DNA of 11,472 nucleotides from contig JAWXCF010000002.1 in the NCBI GenBank assembly GCA_034440515.1, forward strand, positions 1 through 11,472, written 5' to 3'. Every line of letters begins with the position of its first letter. Position 1 is the first letter of the stretch. The notes under the pieces are model-generated. The model saw only the letters and a list, made by a program, of their open reading frames with translations, had not been told where the DNA came from and made no database searches. Below are positions 1 to 7,396 of the stretch, piece by piece. Origin of the DNA: JAWXCF01 sp034440515. Its GTDB lineage: Bacteria; Bacteroidota; Bacteroidia; CAILMK01. Both the position numbers and the translations under genes were made by a program.

Positions 1-944
1 GTATATAGGCCTCTTTCAAATTTTTCAGTCATTCTGATTAAGTTAAATGCTTGTCGTTTAGGGAAACCACATACGGCAGGGGTAGGGTGTAGTTCTTTTA
101 ACAGTGTATGAAGCTCATTGCTAATTCGCTTTTGAATTCTGCCTGAAAATCGAGTTGCTACGTGAATTAGATTACCAGCGTGCATTAGCATAGGTCCCTG
201 TACATTAACATCTTGCAAATATTTGCCGAGTACATCCCCAATATATTTAGTTACAATGTTTTGTTCTCTTAATTCTTTATCTGTAAATAGTTCTGACGGT
301 TCTATAGAGACTAATTGATTTTGCTCTACGCTTATAGTTCCAGCTAAACTAACTGACTCAATACTTCCACTGATGTGATATTTAAGCAGCAATTCTGGTG
401 AAGCACCTGCCCAAGTTCCAAAGTCTGTTGTAGAACTGATGCAGCAATAGGCATTTGGGTATTGACTACAAAGTCCTTTGAACCAAGAAATTAGGTTAAA
501 ATTCTCCCTTAACTGTATAGGTTGAGACCTGGCCGCAACTGCTTTAACTAAGTCCGAAGTCTCTATTTGTTTTAAATAACTTAATACTGAGCTTTTGTAG
601 TTGTGTTCTATATTATCTAGGTGTTCACGCTTAGCTGAACGATAATATTGCGGTAAATTTATATGGTCATCTACCGTTTCGTGGTTGTCCCAACTAAGCC
701 TCAAATCAGCCTCTATGTATATAGGTGAATAATTTACAGTATTAAAAGGGGCAATTAAATAAGCCTCTCCATTTATATTGCCGTCTTCAGCATTTTGGCT
801 TGGACCAGCTAGAAGTATAATTTCAGACTTACCTGGCAATTTATACATAGCCCAACCCAATTTGTTATCTTTAATGTAGGAAATATAGACGCTAGAGTTT
901 ACTGTCTTGCCATTAAGGCGTGTGTCTTTGGGTTCTGATATCAT
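1..944 (-). CDS. menF: Isochorismate synthase (chorismate-binding enzyme), partial: C-terminus beyond left edge
   Basis: This family converts chorismate to isochorismate, the first step of menaquinone (MenF) or catecholate siderophore (EntC) synthesis, in the cytosol with Mg2+. I translated 314 uninterrupted codons from the ATG at 944; the frame is still open at base 1. Visible family motifs are VKAVAARSQ (about 133-141, with the lysine typical of the catalytic base region), GASPELLL (180-187), SLAGT (199-203), the acidic helix DKELREQNIVTKYI (222-235), and LHPTPAVCGFP (285-295), which is highly characteristic of isochorismate synthases. The visible part ends at ERGLY, just before the conserved Tyr-Thr-Gly-containing region, so I estimate some 60-80 residues are missing. 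An in-frame TAA at 966-968 and no other start support the ATG at 944. MenF versus EntC cannot be decided without the neighbours to the left; menF is the likelier role in Bacteroidota. No perfect -7 box lies directly upstream, so it may be read from the OB-fold gene promoter. Confidence 0.93.
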   Translation of the reverse strand, partial: MISEPKDTRLNGKTVNSSVYISYIKDNKLGWAMYKLPGKSEIILLAGPSQNAEDGNINGEAYLIAPFNTVNYSPIYIEADLRLSWDNHETVDDHINLPQYYRSAKREHLDNIEHNYKSSVLSYLKQIETSDLVKAVAARSQPIQLRENFNLISWFKGLCSQYPNAYCCISSTTDFGTWAGASPELLLKYHISGSIESVSLAGTISVEQNQLVSIEPSELFTDKELREQNIVTKYIGDVLGKYLQDVNVQGPMLMHAGNLIHVATRFSGRIQKRISNELHTLLKELHPTPAVCGFPKRQAFNLIRMTEKFERGLY

Positions 945-1017
945 TAAACAAAAGAATAAATAGCATTAATACCTTAGATAATATACCACTATTTTGTAAA
1001 AAGTGTTCGCTAATATT

Positions 1018-1042
1018 AAAAAAATTTTAATTAATTAAAATT
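1018..1042 (-). terminator. Weak AT-only palindrome plus T-run after the OB-fold gene
   Basis: Positions 1023-1042 form a perfect 20-bp palindrome made only of A and T, which includes the OB-fold gene's stop codon. On the minus strand it is followed by seven T residues (1018-1024 read as A on plus). It has the shape of an intrinsic terminator, but with an all-A/U stem it would be weak, so read-through into menF is plausible. It may be no more than AT-rich spacer. Confidence 0.3.
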
Positions 1043-1496
1043 CCTTAACTATGTAGCCTAGATTTAATTGCACGCTAATTGCCGCATCTCCAAACTCGTC
1101 TTCACCAGCGGTATTAAATTTTGCTTTTAATTTTACTTCATCGCCAACTTTTAAACTTTCTGCAGCCTTTGCTTGATCTTCTTGCAGTGATACTTGAATT
1201 TCAACATCGCCACTGGTAAAAAATAGACTAGGAATGCCTCTCGCATCTTTCTCCATTTTCCCCAATTTACCAGTTAGGTTTAGGTAATTAGCCTCAGTAC
1301 CTTTTTGGCTATATTTTGCTTTTGACCCATTTAAGTCTGCCTTAAATTGATAAGCAAGGCTATCCATAGTTAGGCTAGCGACTGCATCTTTGTTTTTAGT
1401 ATTACCTACTGGCTCATTTAGAATATATAGTGCAGTGGCAACACCTCCAATGGCAAATACGCCGATTACAATAAGGATGATATATATTTTTTTCAT
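1035..1496 (-). CDS. Membrane-anchored OB-fold protein, tRNA_anti-like family
   Basis: This is a 153-residue protein with a basic N-terminus and one hydrophobic segment (about 5-25), then a soluble domain of about 125 residues. The pattern of the soluble part (YLNLTGKLGKMEKDARGIPSL at 71-91, a strand FFTSGDVEIQVSL, then LKVGDEVKLKAKF at 115-127 and a final strand ending GYIVK) fits the small OB-fold family Pfam calls tRNA_anti-like. These proteins are common in Bacteroidota and are usually exported or membrane-tethered; their ligand is not established. The gene is divergent from the YceI gene with a 113-bp shared upstream region, and lies 90 bp upstream of menF on the same strand. The first hydrophobic segment has no lipobox, so I read it as a membrane anchor or uncleaved signal. 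The family call is from motif pattern only. Confidence 0.78.
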   Translation of the reverse strand: MKKIYIILIVIGVFAIGGVATALYILNEPVGNTKNKDAVASLTMDSLAYQFKADLNGSKAKYSQKGTEANYLNLTGKLGKMEKDARGIPSLFFTSGDVEIQVSLQEDQAKAAESLKVGDEVKLKAKFNTAGEDEFGDAAISVQLNLGYIVKEF

Positions 1497-1518
1497 TTTA
1501 TTAAATGTTAGTGACGTT

Positions 1519-1548
1519 CAAAAGTACAGAAATAAGAACTTTCAACAA
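1519..1548 (-). promoter_or_regulatory. Bacteroidota housekeeping promoter of the OB-fold gene
   Basis: On the minus strand, TTG (1548-1546) is followed by 19 bases and TACTTTTG (1526-1519), a perfect TAnnTTTG -7 box with canonical spacing to a -33 TTG. The leader to the ATG at 1496 would be short (about 15-20 nt). This is the best two-part promoter match in the window. Confidence 0.7.
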
Positions 1549-1556
1549 GCAGTGTT

Positions 1557-1571
1557 TGGCACGAATTTGGA
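1557..1571 (+). promoter_or_regulatory. Possible sigma-54-like site upstream of the YceI gene
   Basis: TGGCACG at 1557-1563 matches the sigma-54 -24 element exactly. The -12 region reads TGGAA where TTGCA is expected, so the invariant GC is missing at the correct spacing (GG-N10-GA). The site lies about 40 nt before the YceI start, a sensible distance. No good TAnnTTTG box is present on this strand. Treat as a candidate only. Confidence 0.25.
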
Positions 1572-1609
1572 ACTAACTAAGAATAAATGTTGTAACACGC
1601 ATTATTATT

Positions 1610-2173
1610 ATGAAAAAAAGAATACTTACACTAAGCCTAGCTTTAATCACCGTGATTGGTTTAAGCGCATTCACTCTTGCAACTACAGACGCATACAAGA
1701 CTAAAACAGGCCACGTATGGTTTGAAAGTAATGCAGAGCAAGAAGACATCACTGCACACAACTATCAAGTTGGCAGTTTGCTATCAGCTAAAGACGGTAA
1801 AGTGGCTATTAAAATGGCTATGACAAGTTTTGAATTTGAAAAGAAAACAATGCAAGACCATTTTAATGAGAATTATTTAGAGAGCAGTAAATTCCCTGAG
1901 GCTTCTTTTGCAGGTAAAATTACCAATCTAAAAGAGGTTAATTTTAAAAAAGCGGGTACATACAATGCTACTGCAACTGGTGACCTTACCATACACGGTG
2001 TAACTAAAAACGTAACTACAAATGGTACCATTACTGTAGCTGATGCAGGTGTAAATCTTAAAGCAAAATTCGTAATCAACCTGAAAGATTACAATGTAAC
2101 CATACCTAGCACAGTAGTTAAAAAAGTATCTGACAAAATTTCAATTAACGCTGATATTAATTACGCTAAGTAA
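1610..2173 (+). CDS. Secreted YceI-family protein
   Basis: This is a 187-residue protein with a cleavable-looking signal peptide (basic MKKR, hydrophobic core to about residue 24, likely cleavage near LA-TTDAYK), so it is probably periplasmic. The mature part has the YceI signature: the DHFNENYLESSKFPEASF segment (83-100) followed by GKITNLKEV, then the hallmark GDLTIHGVTKNV (124-135) and an alternating-strand C-terminus ending DKISINADINY. YceI proteins are lipocalin-like beta-barrels that bind long polyisoprenoid or other amphiphilic ligands; in E. coli YceI is base- and osmotic-stress induced. The gene is divergent from the OB-fold gene and stands alone, with its own terminator. The exact ligand is unknown. 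The length and start agree with the family. Confidence 0.93.
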   Translation: MKKRILTLSLALITVIGLSAFTLATTDAYKTKTGHVWFESNAEQEDITAHNYQVGSLLSAKDGKVAIKMAMTSFEFEKKTMQDHFNENYLESSKFPEASFAGKITNLKEVNFKKAGTYNATATGDLTIHGVTKNVTTNGTITVADAGVNLKAKFVINLKDYNVTIPSTVVKKVSDKISINADINYAK

Positions 2174-2200
2174 TTTCAAAAGAGTTTATTTAAATAATAA

Positions 2201-2232
2201 GTCTGAGGTAGTAAATACTTCAGGCTTTTTTT
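2201..2232 (+). terminator. Intrinsic terminator of the YceI gene
   Basis: The arms gtctgaggta (2201-2210) and tacttcaggc (2216-2225) pair over ten positions with two G-U wobbles and a five-base loop, followed by seven T (2226-2232). It begins 28 bases after the YceI stop codon and precedes the rlmN promoter, separating the two genes. Confidence 0.85.
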
Positions 2233-2291
2233 ATGCCAATGATATAGCCTAGATATTCTAAAAGGATTAGAAGTATCGGAAACCTTATATT

Positions 2292-2299
2292 TACCTTTG
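2292..2299 (+). promoter_or_regulatory. -7 box of the rlmN promoter
   Basis: TACCTTTG is a perfect TAnnTTTG match. No clear TTG is seen at the -33 spacing. It lies only 16 bases before the TTG start of rlmN, which leaves a leader of roughly ten bases and excludes any start further upstream. Confidence 0.6.
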
Positions 2300-2315
2300 C
2301 CGTTTAACACAACAA

Positions 2316-3380
2316 TTGAATAATAAAGCGAACATACGTCACCTAGGTCAAGAGCAGATAGCTGAAGCACTGCAAGAAATGGGTGAGCCTGCATTTAGAG
2401 CCAAACAAATTTGGCAATGGTTGTGGCAAAAGGGTGTAACTGATTGGGCAGAAATGACCAATCTAAGTAAAGCACTACATCAAAAACTAGCCGATAGATA
2501 TGATATTTTCAATATGGTGCCTGCCACCACGCAATTAAGTACAGACGGAACTGTAAAGTACGCCTTTAAACTACACGATGGCGAAGTAGTAGAGGGGGTA
2601 TTGATACCCCAAGAAAAGAGAATGACGGCCTGCATAAGCAGTCAAGTTGGTTGCTCATTAAGTTGTACGTTTTGCGCTACTTCTCGCCTAACTAGAAAGA
2701 GAAATCTGTACTATGATGAAATATACGACCAAGTGATATGGTTGCATAAAGCTGCGATGAAATATCACAATACACCGTTGACAAATGTGGTATTTATGGG
2801 TATGGGTGAGCCGCTACTAAACTATAGCCAAGTGAGTAAAGGTATAGAGAGGATAACAGCACCAGATGGTTTTAATTTTTCGCCTAAGCGAATCACCGTA
2901 AGTACAGCAGGTATTGCTAAAATGATACATAAGCTGGGCGATGAGCAGGTAAAATATAATTTGGCACTGAGTCTACACGCAGCTACAGACGAAAAGCGCA
3001 GCCAAATAATGGGGATAAATGACACCAATTCTATTGCGGAATTGCGTGAGGCATTAATCCACTATATAGACGCTACCAATAATAGAGTTACCCTAGAATA
3101 CACGCTATTAGCGAATTTTAATGACAGCCTAGTTGATGCTGATGCATTAGCATTATTTGCCAAGGGATTGCCTTGTAAGGTAAATTTAATAGAGTATAAC
3201 CCAATAGATGATGGGCAATTTACACGATCTAGTGGAAATGCGATGCATAGGTTTAAGGCTAGGCTAGAAGAATCTGGTATCATTACCAACATTCGCCGCA
3301 GCAGGGGTGAAGACATAGATGCTGCCTGCGGGCAATTAGCCAATAAGAATGATGCTGCTAGACTGACTACGTTAGACTAA
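2316..3380 (+). CDS. rlmN: Dual-specificity 23S rRNA (A2503)/tRNA (A37) C2-methyltransferase RlmN
   Basis: RlmN is a radical SAM enzyme that methylates C2 of A2503 in 23S rRNA and A37 in some tRNAs, in the cytosol. The 354 residues show the N-terminal accessory domain (IRHLGQEQI, AFRAKQIWQWLW at 26-37, MTNLSK), the cluster motif CSLSCTFC (C113, C117, C120) with the reactive C106 seven residues before it, MGMGEPLLN (161-169), and RGEDIDAACGQL with C338 in place of the methyl-carrying cysteine (C355 in E. coli). All key residues are present, so the enzyme looks intact. The start codon is TTG: the next ATG (residue 23) would delete the conserved IR-x-L segment, and a TAG at 2268-2270 closes the frame upstream. 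It is monocistronic, and its last 14 bases overlap the convergent nuclease-helicase gene. Confidence 0.97.
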   Translation: MNNKANIRHLGQEQIAEALQEMGEPAFRAKQIWQWLWQKGVTDWAEMTNLSKALHQKLADRYDIFNMVPATTQLSTDGTVKYAFKLHDGEVVEGVLIPQEKRMTACISSQVGCSLSCTFCATSRLTRKRNLYYDEIYDQVIWLHKAAMKYHNTPLTNVVFMGMGEPLLNYSQVSKGIERITAPDGFNFSPKRITVSTAGIAKMIHKLGDEQVKYNLALSLHAATDEKRSQIMGINDTNSIAELREALIHYIDATNNRVTLEYTLLANFNDSLVDADALALFAKGLPCKVNLIEYNPIDDGQFTRSSGNAMHRFKARLEESGIITNIRRSRGEDIDAACGQLANKNDAARLTTLD

Positions 3381-6300
3381 CCTGTTCATAGTCAGCTATC
3401 AGTTCACTATAGTTTGCATCTGTTTTCATCAGTTCTTCATTTCCCAGAATAATTATTTGCTTTCTAGCACGTGTCAACATAACGTTTAGCTTTCTATCTA
3501 CGTGCTTGTTGTCGCCTATGCCATAATTGGTTAGCGATTTTAGTTGATGTTCATTATTTAGGCAAAGACTTACTATAATTATGTCACGCTCACTGCCTTG
3601 ATATCGCTCTACAGTATCTATGGTTATTTGTTCAAACTGTCGCTCTAAATCTATTTTACTTAGCGCATCCCTTATGGCGGCTACTTGTTTTCTGTAAGGC
3701 GCTATAATGCCTATATGCTGGCTAAATAGTTTGTCTATACCGTTTTGTTTCATTATTTTAAACAGTTGGACAACTATTTCGGCTATAAGTTTGGCCTCAT
3801 TAAGGTTTTGTTTATTTATTCCGGTTTCACATTTTTTAGTTGCGATATACAAGGTTCTAGATGAACTTAATGTTTCTGCCCATTTTTGACCCTTATTTAG
3901 TCGTTTCCATATAGTATCTTCTAGTTGATGCTCCCTGTCTGCTAGTTGTAGTTCGCCAGCATAAAATTTTGCATTGGGAAACTTCATAATGTCTTGATGC
4001 ATTCTCCCTTGACGAGTTAAAGTTCCGAATGCGTGTTCCCATCCATTTCTAACACACAGCATCCAAAGTCGCTCAAAGTATGCTATACTACTGTCATACA
4101 AGTTAATTTCTTGTAAGTCTTCATCAGTTACTTCTGTATCGTACTCATTTTGCAACGTAATGGCTGGTAATTGCTTATGGTCACCTATTAGGATGAATTT
4201 AGGAACTTGGGTAATAAGTGGAAGCAATTGGGGCTCCAGAATTTGCGATGATTCATCTACAATCATTGTTGTAAATCCCCCCTGCATATCAAACAACATA
4301 TTTTTACCTAATATGCTAGAAAGCGTACCGACAAATATTCTATTATTAGCCAAGAGCTCAGTTATTTGATCTTTGTTTTTGGCTTCTGCCATTTTTGCAT
4401 CTAGCAAATACTCTTGCATATTTAGTTCTGTGCTGTGCCTGTGGCCTATGCGAATAAACTCAAGTGTTAATTGCTTTAAGGAGCTACATATTTCTCCCAC
4501 AGCCCTATTAGTATATGCCATTACTAATATTCGCTCGCTCGGGTTTTGGTGAAGTTTACTGACCAACGCCTTTAGGGTTCTAGAGGTTTTTCCAGTTCCT
4601 GGTGGACCTGATATCAGGAAATAATCTGGAGCCGCTACAGCACGATTTACCAAATGTTCTTCTGCATCAGTCAATTCAGCTATAGGGTTATTTGTAGCTT
4701 TTTGGCTTATTTCTCCAACATTTGGCGCTAGGGTACCTAATATTTTTAGTTGCCTGCTTGGGTTATTAGAGTTTAAGGCTAAAAAATTCCATAATCCAAA
4801 CAGCATCTTTCTAATGGAGGAGTCCATATAGTCGGTATTAATCTCCCAACGCTCGGTATTGGCAAAGTAGTCTTTGTTGGTTTGTCGTTGGTTTAACTGT
4901 ACTTGCACATTGTTTGGCTTTATACTTATTATGGTGCCCTTATGTATTTGCTTTTCAGCTATGTTACTGCCTTGTAGTGACTCGTGAATTATAATAATAT
5001 CACCAGCACGCATCGTGTTGGCTTCGTTTAAATCTTGAGTCCGTTGAAATTCTATAACTGGAGGGTTAGAAGTAGAATTATTTAAAGTAATTTTCAATTC
5101 ACAGAATCCAGTATGCTCGTCTGCTACATTTACATCAAAGTTCCATAGGCTAGCGTGGTTACGGTCATTATTAGAACCTATTTTGCTTTGCACCAATTCA
5201 TTAAATATAAAGTAGTGCCAGTTGGCTATATATTTTTTGGCTAGGTTATCGGCTTGGTCTAATAGCTCTTTCCATTTGGCTATTTGCTCTCTTGAGAAGC
5301 TTGAGACAGATAAATTCGGCTCTATATAAGTGTATTTAAATATACAGTCAAAGTAGTTGAGCAAGTCTTGTTTTTTAGCGAATTCTAACTCTGCCATCAC
5401 CATACTGTTGCGCAGGTTTATTATTTTTTGTTTATCTGTCAGGTCGCTTTTACTCTTAATTAGGCAGTTGCTTATGCTGCTGTAAAGTATGTATTCGCTT
5501 CTTGTTTTTATTTCAGTATTTACGCGTTGAGTTAATAGTGAGTACAATACAGCCTGTGCATTATGCGATTTTCTAGCCTGTTCTCTTTGCTTCATACCGC
5601 TAGACTTCAACTCTATAATCACTTGAGAAGAATCTGATATAAACAATGCATCTAATCGCCCTTGTAGTCCGTACCTGGGTGACAGAAAACTTGGCTCTAA
5701 CAGACAACCTTTTTGGTTTAGTTTTAATCCATTTTGGACTTGCTCTTTTAGAGTTTGCCTAATGTTGTCTAGGTTGCTTTCTATTTTTTCTCGTAACTCT
5801 TTGCTGTCTGCATCTGTTTTCAGAACTACAGCTAAATCTAAACTATATTCTGAAAATGCATCTTCGAATACGCTTTTTAGTTGTAGCGGTTTATCTGCTT
5901 CCTCGTGTATCAACATATCTAATATTCTGTTAGCTATGTTACCTAATACTAAGTGTTTATTACTTTTAAATGGCTCGTATTTCTTTACTATATAGTGATT
6001 TAGAAAACCATATCCATCATCTTGAATTCCCTCTGCTATATCGGTTACGTTCATTAAGTAATCAGGTTCTATAATGGCGAAGTCACAGTTGATTATTTTC
6101 AGTTGCTCATTTATTTCTGCATCAGGTAGGCTGATTATTTGATTGGGATTTAATTTTTTTAAATTTTTCTTAAATTCTTTTAACTCTCTGTTATAGTACA
6201 GTTTGTAAATGGTCATTTGCGCATCAAACTCTAAGAATACGTTTAAGAAGTTGCCTGCATCAACTTGTTCTTTTACGATAACCCTTAGGTCGACTTTCTC

Positions 6301-6741
6301 ATTGACCCGATAGTTATCCCGCTTATTTAGCAGCATTAACTTAGTATCAGCATATACTCTAGCCAATTCAGTTGGTACTTCTAAGTCATAGAATATAGCA
6401 TACGATTTTGCTACTGCCATTATGCCTTGCTCTAAATCATTCTTTGTTATAGCGTTAGCTGTGTAAGAGTGTGCACTTGCATTAGCTTTGATTCGAAAGT
6501 CTTGCAAATAGTGAATAATGTCATTACCCTCAAACTTTGGAGATTCTGAGAGTTTTAACATTATGTTGAAACAACTTAAGTATTTATACTCTTGGCCAAA
6601 TAGTACAAAAAATTCATCTACGATGGCTCTCAAATCTTTTAGTGCATTTTTATAGTCACCACTTAAATTGGCGTCAGAATATATCTTGTGTAAGAAACCG
6701 AATAAGTTATTGTGGTTAACATTTGAGCTGACTAAAGACAT
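3367..6741 (-). CDS. Dna2-like nuclease-helicase (PD-(D/E)XK nuclease fused to SF1B helicase)
   Basis: This 1124-residue protein has four visible parts. About 10-125 is a helical DUF4145-like module (ALKDLRAIVDEFF; RIKANASAH at 83-91). About 215-475 resembles Dna2/RecB-type nuclease: AIIEPDYLMNVT (222-233), LGNIANRILDMLI (266-278), LSPRYGLQGRLDAL (353-366, D364), IIELKSS (375-381, E377 and K379), QAVLY (396-400), NLRNSM (442-447). About 540-625 is a beta-barrel insert (AGDIIIIHES). About 690-1100 is an Upf1/Dna2-type SF1B helicase: GPPGTGKT (712-719), IVDESSQ (827-833), IGDHKQLPA (852-860), LTRQGRM (908-914), RYQGSERD (1046-1053), MLTRARK (1088-1094). All helicase motifs are intact, so ATP-driven 5'-3' unwinding is expected from the family. 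The Dna2 cysteine before the motif I helix and the later CxxC...C ligands are not found, and motif I has Asn271 where His is usual. A repair or defence role is open. It has no obvious partner gene. Confidence 0.85.
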   Translation of the reverse strand: MSLVSSNVNHNNLFGFLHKIYSDANLSGDYKNALKDLRAIVDEFFVLFGQEYKYLSCFNIMLKLSESPKFEGNDIIHYLQDFRIKANASAHSYTANAITKNDLEQGIMAVAKSYAIFYDLEVPTELARVYADTKLMLLNKRDNYRVNEKVDLRVIVKEQVDAGNFLNVFLEFDAQMTIYKLYYNRELKEFKKNLKKLNPNQIISLPDAEINEQLKIINCDFAIIEPDYLMNVTDIAEGIQDDGYGFLNHYIVKKYEPFKSNKHLVLGNIANRILDMLIHEEADKPLQLKSVFEDAFSEYSLDLAVVLKTDADSKELREKIESNLDNIRQTLKEQVQNGLKLNQKGCLLEPSFLSPRYGLQGRLDALFISDSSQVIIELKSSGMKQREQARKSHNAQAVLYSLLTQRVNTEIKTRSEYILYSSISNCLIKSKSDLTDKQKIINLRNSMVMAELEFAKKQDLLNYFDCIFKYTYIEPNLSVSSFSREQIAKWKELLDQADNLAKKYIANWHYFIFNELVQSKIGSNNDRNHASLWNFDVNVADEHTGFCELKITLNNSTSNPPVIEFQRTQDLNEANTMRAGDIIIIHESLQGSNIAEKQIHKGTIISIKPNNVQVQLNQRQTNKDYFANTERWEINTDYMDSSIRKMLFGLWNFLALNSNNPSRQLKILGTLAPNVGEISQKATNNPIAELTDAEEHLVNRAVAAPDYFLISGPPGTGKTSRTLKALVSKLHQNPSERILVMAYTNRAVGEICSSLKQLTLEFIRIGHRHSTELNMQEYLLDAKMAEAKNKDQITELLANNRIFVGTLSSILGKNMLFDMQGGFTTMIVDESSQILEPQLLPLITQVPKFILIGDHKQLPAITLQNEYDTEVTDEDLQEINLYDSSIAYFERLWMLCVRNGWEHAFGTLTRQGRMHQDIMKFPNAKFYAGELQLADREHQLEDTIWKRLNKGQKWAETLSSSRTLYIATKKCETGINKQNLNEAKLIAEIVVQLFKIMKQNGIDKLFSQHIGIIAPYRKQVAAIRDALSKIDLERQFEQITIDTVERYQGSERDIIIVSLCLNNEHQLKSLTNYGIGDNKHVDRKLNVMLTRARKQIIILGNEELMKTDANYSELIADYEQVSLT

Positions 6742-6759
6742 ATGACAGATTTTTTATAG

Positions 6760-6767
6760 CAAATATA
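6760..6767 (-). promoter_or_regulatory. -7 box upstream of the nuclease-helicase
   Basis: TATATTTG on the minus strand is a perfect TAnnTTTG match, ending 18 bases before the ATG at 6741. No clear -33 TTG is present at 19-21 bases. Its position supports the chosen start. Confidence 0.55.
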
Positions 6768-6839
6768 TTATTATAATTTAATGTAAGACTGCGAATTAGT
6801 AATACTTATTGCCAATAATATATACCGCCTAGTTAGATA

Positions 6840-6847
6840 TAATTTTG
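6840..6847 (+). promoter_or_regulatory. -7 box upstream of the lipoprotein gene
   Basis: TAATTTTG is a perfect TAnnTTTG match on the plus strand, 61 bases before the ATG at 6909, giving a leader of about 50 bases. The nearest TTG upstream (6809-6811) is 28 bases away, too far for a canonical -33 box. With the box at 6760-6767 it forms a divergent promoter region. Confidence 0.4.
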
Positions 6848-6908
6848 TTATTAGACAACTATTTTAGGTTAAGTTAGTGTTATATAATTATACTATTACT
6901 GCCAAATT

Positions 6909-7370
6909 ATGAAAATTAAAATATTACTTGCTTTATTACTTGCATTTTCACTTACTAATTGTGAAAAGCTAGCACCTTTGGAGCCATCTCAAAATACTAA
7001 TAAGATTAAGTATTTAGACAGAATTGAGATAGTGTCTTACCCGAACGCGGGCCCGGGGGGTACAAATTGGGACCCAGATAGTACGGGACCAGATATGTAT
7101 TTGGACATTAAAATTGGCACTAAAGATCCTCAAACTACAGAAGTAATATACCAACGTGGCCAAGACGATTTACCTGTAATTTTTAGCTTTACAGCTGCTA
7201 ACCTGCCGCTAACAAATGAAGTGTGGTCTGTGAGTTTGTATGACAATGACAGACCTGAGTCACCAGACCAGTTGATGCATACCATATCATTTAGTGGGGC
7301 AAACTTATCTAACCCATTTATATCTAGAAATGGACCTTACAACATTGCAGTGTATTACAAATACAAATAG
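6909..7370 (+). CDS. Putative small lipoprotein with a C2-like domain
   Basis: This is a 153-residue protein with a typical lipoprotein signal: MKIK, a Leu-rich core, then SLTN-C18. Asn before the cysteine is unusual but tolerated, so I expect lipidation at C18 and an outer-membrane or periplasmic location. The mature part begins with a short linker. Then come DRIEIVSYPNAGPGG (37-51), NWDPDSTGPDMYLDIKIG (53-70), and later NEVWSVSLYDNDRPESPDQ (103-121). The pattern 'G..WD....PD.Y', followed by a strand and 'YDND' acidic loop, resembles C2-type beta-sandwiches that bind calcium through aspartates, seen in small secreted Bacteroidota proteins. The function is unknown; the C2 reading is my inference from spacing of Asp residues and strands. 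It is single, divergent from the nuclease-helicase and convergent with mscL. Confidence 0.75.
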   Translation: MKIKILLALLLAFSLTNCEKLAPLEPSQNTNKIKYLDRIEIVSYPNAGPGGTNWDPDSTGPDMYLDIKIGTKDPQTTEVIYQRGQDDLPVIFSFTAANLPLTNEVWSVSLYDNDRPESPDQLMHTISFSGANLSNPFISRNGPYNIAVYYKYK

Positions 7371-7396
7371 ATAAACATAATATAGTTGCAAATTTA

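Noticed and set aside
1390..1704. Open frame on the plus strand across the OB-fold and YceI starts
   Set aside because: It overlaps two well-supported genes and their promoter region, and shows no family pattern.
2382..2384. ATG as an alternative start of rlmN
   Set aside because: It would delete the conserved IR-x-L segment of the RlmN N-terminal domain, and the promoter position fits the TTG.
2176..2394. Open frame on the minus strand between YceI and rlmN
   Set aside because: It covers the terminator, the rlmN promoter and the rlmN start, and shows no motif.
3062..3343. Open frame of 93 codons antisense to rlmN
   Set aside because: Shadow of the highly conserved rlmN frame.
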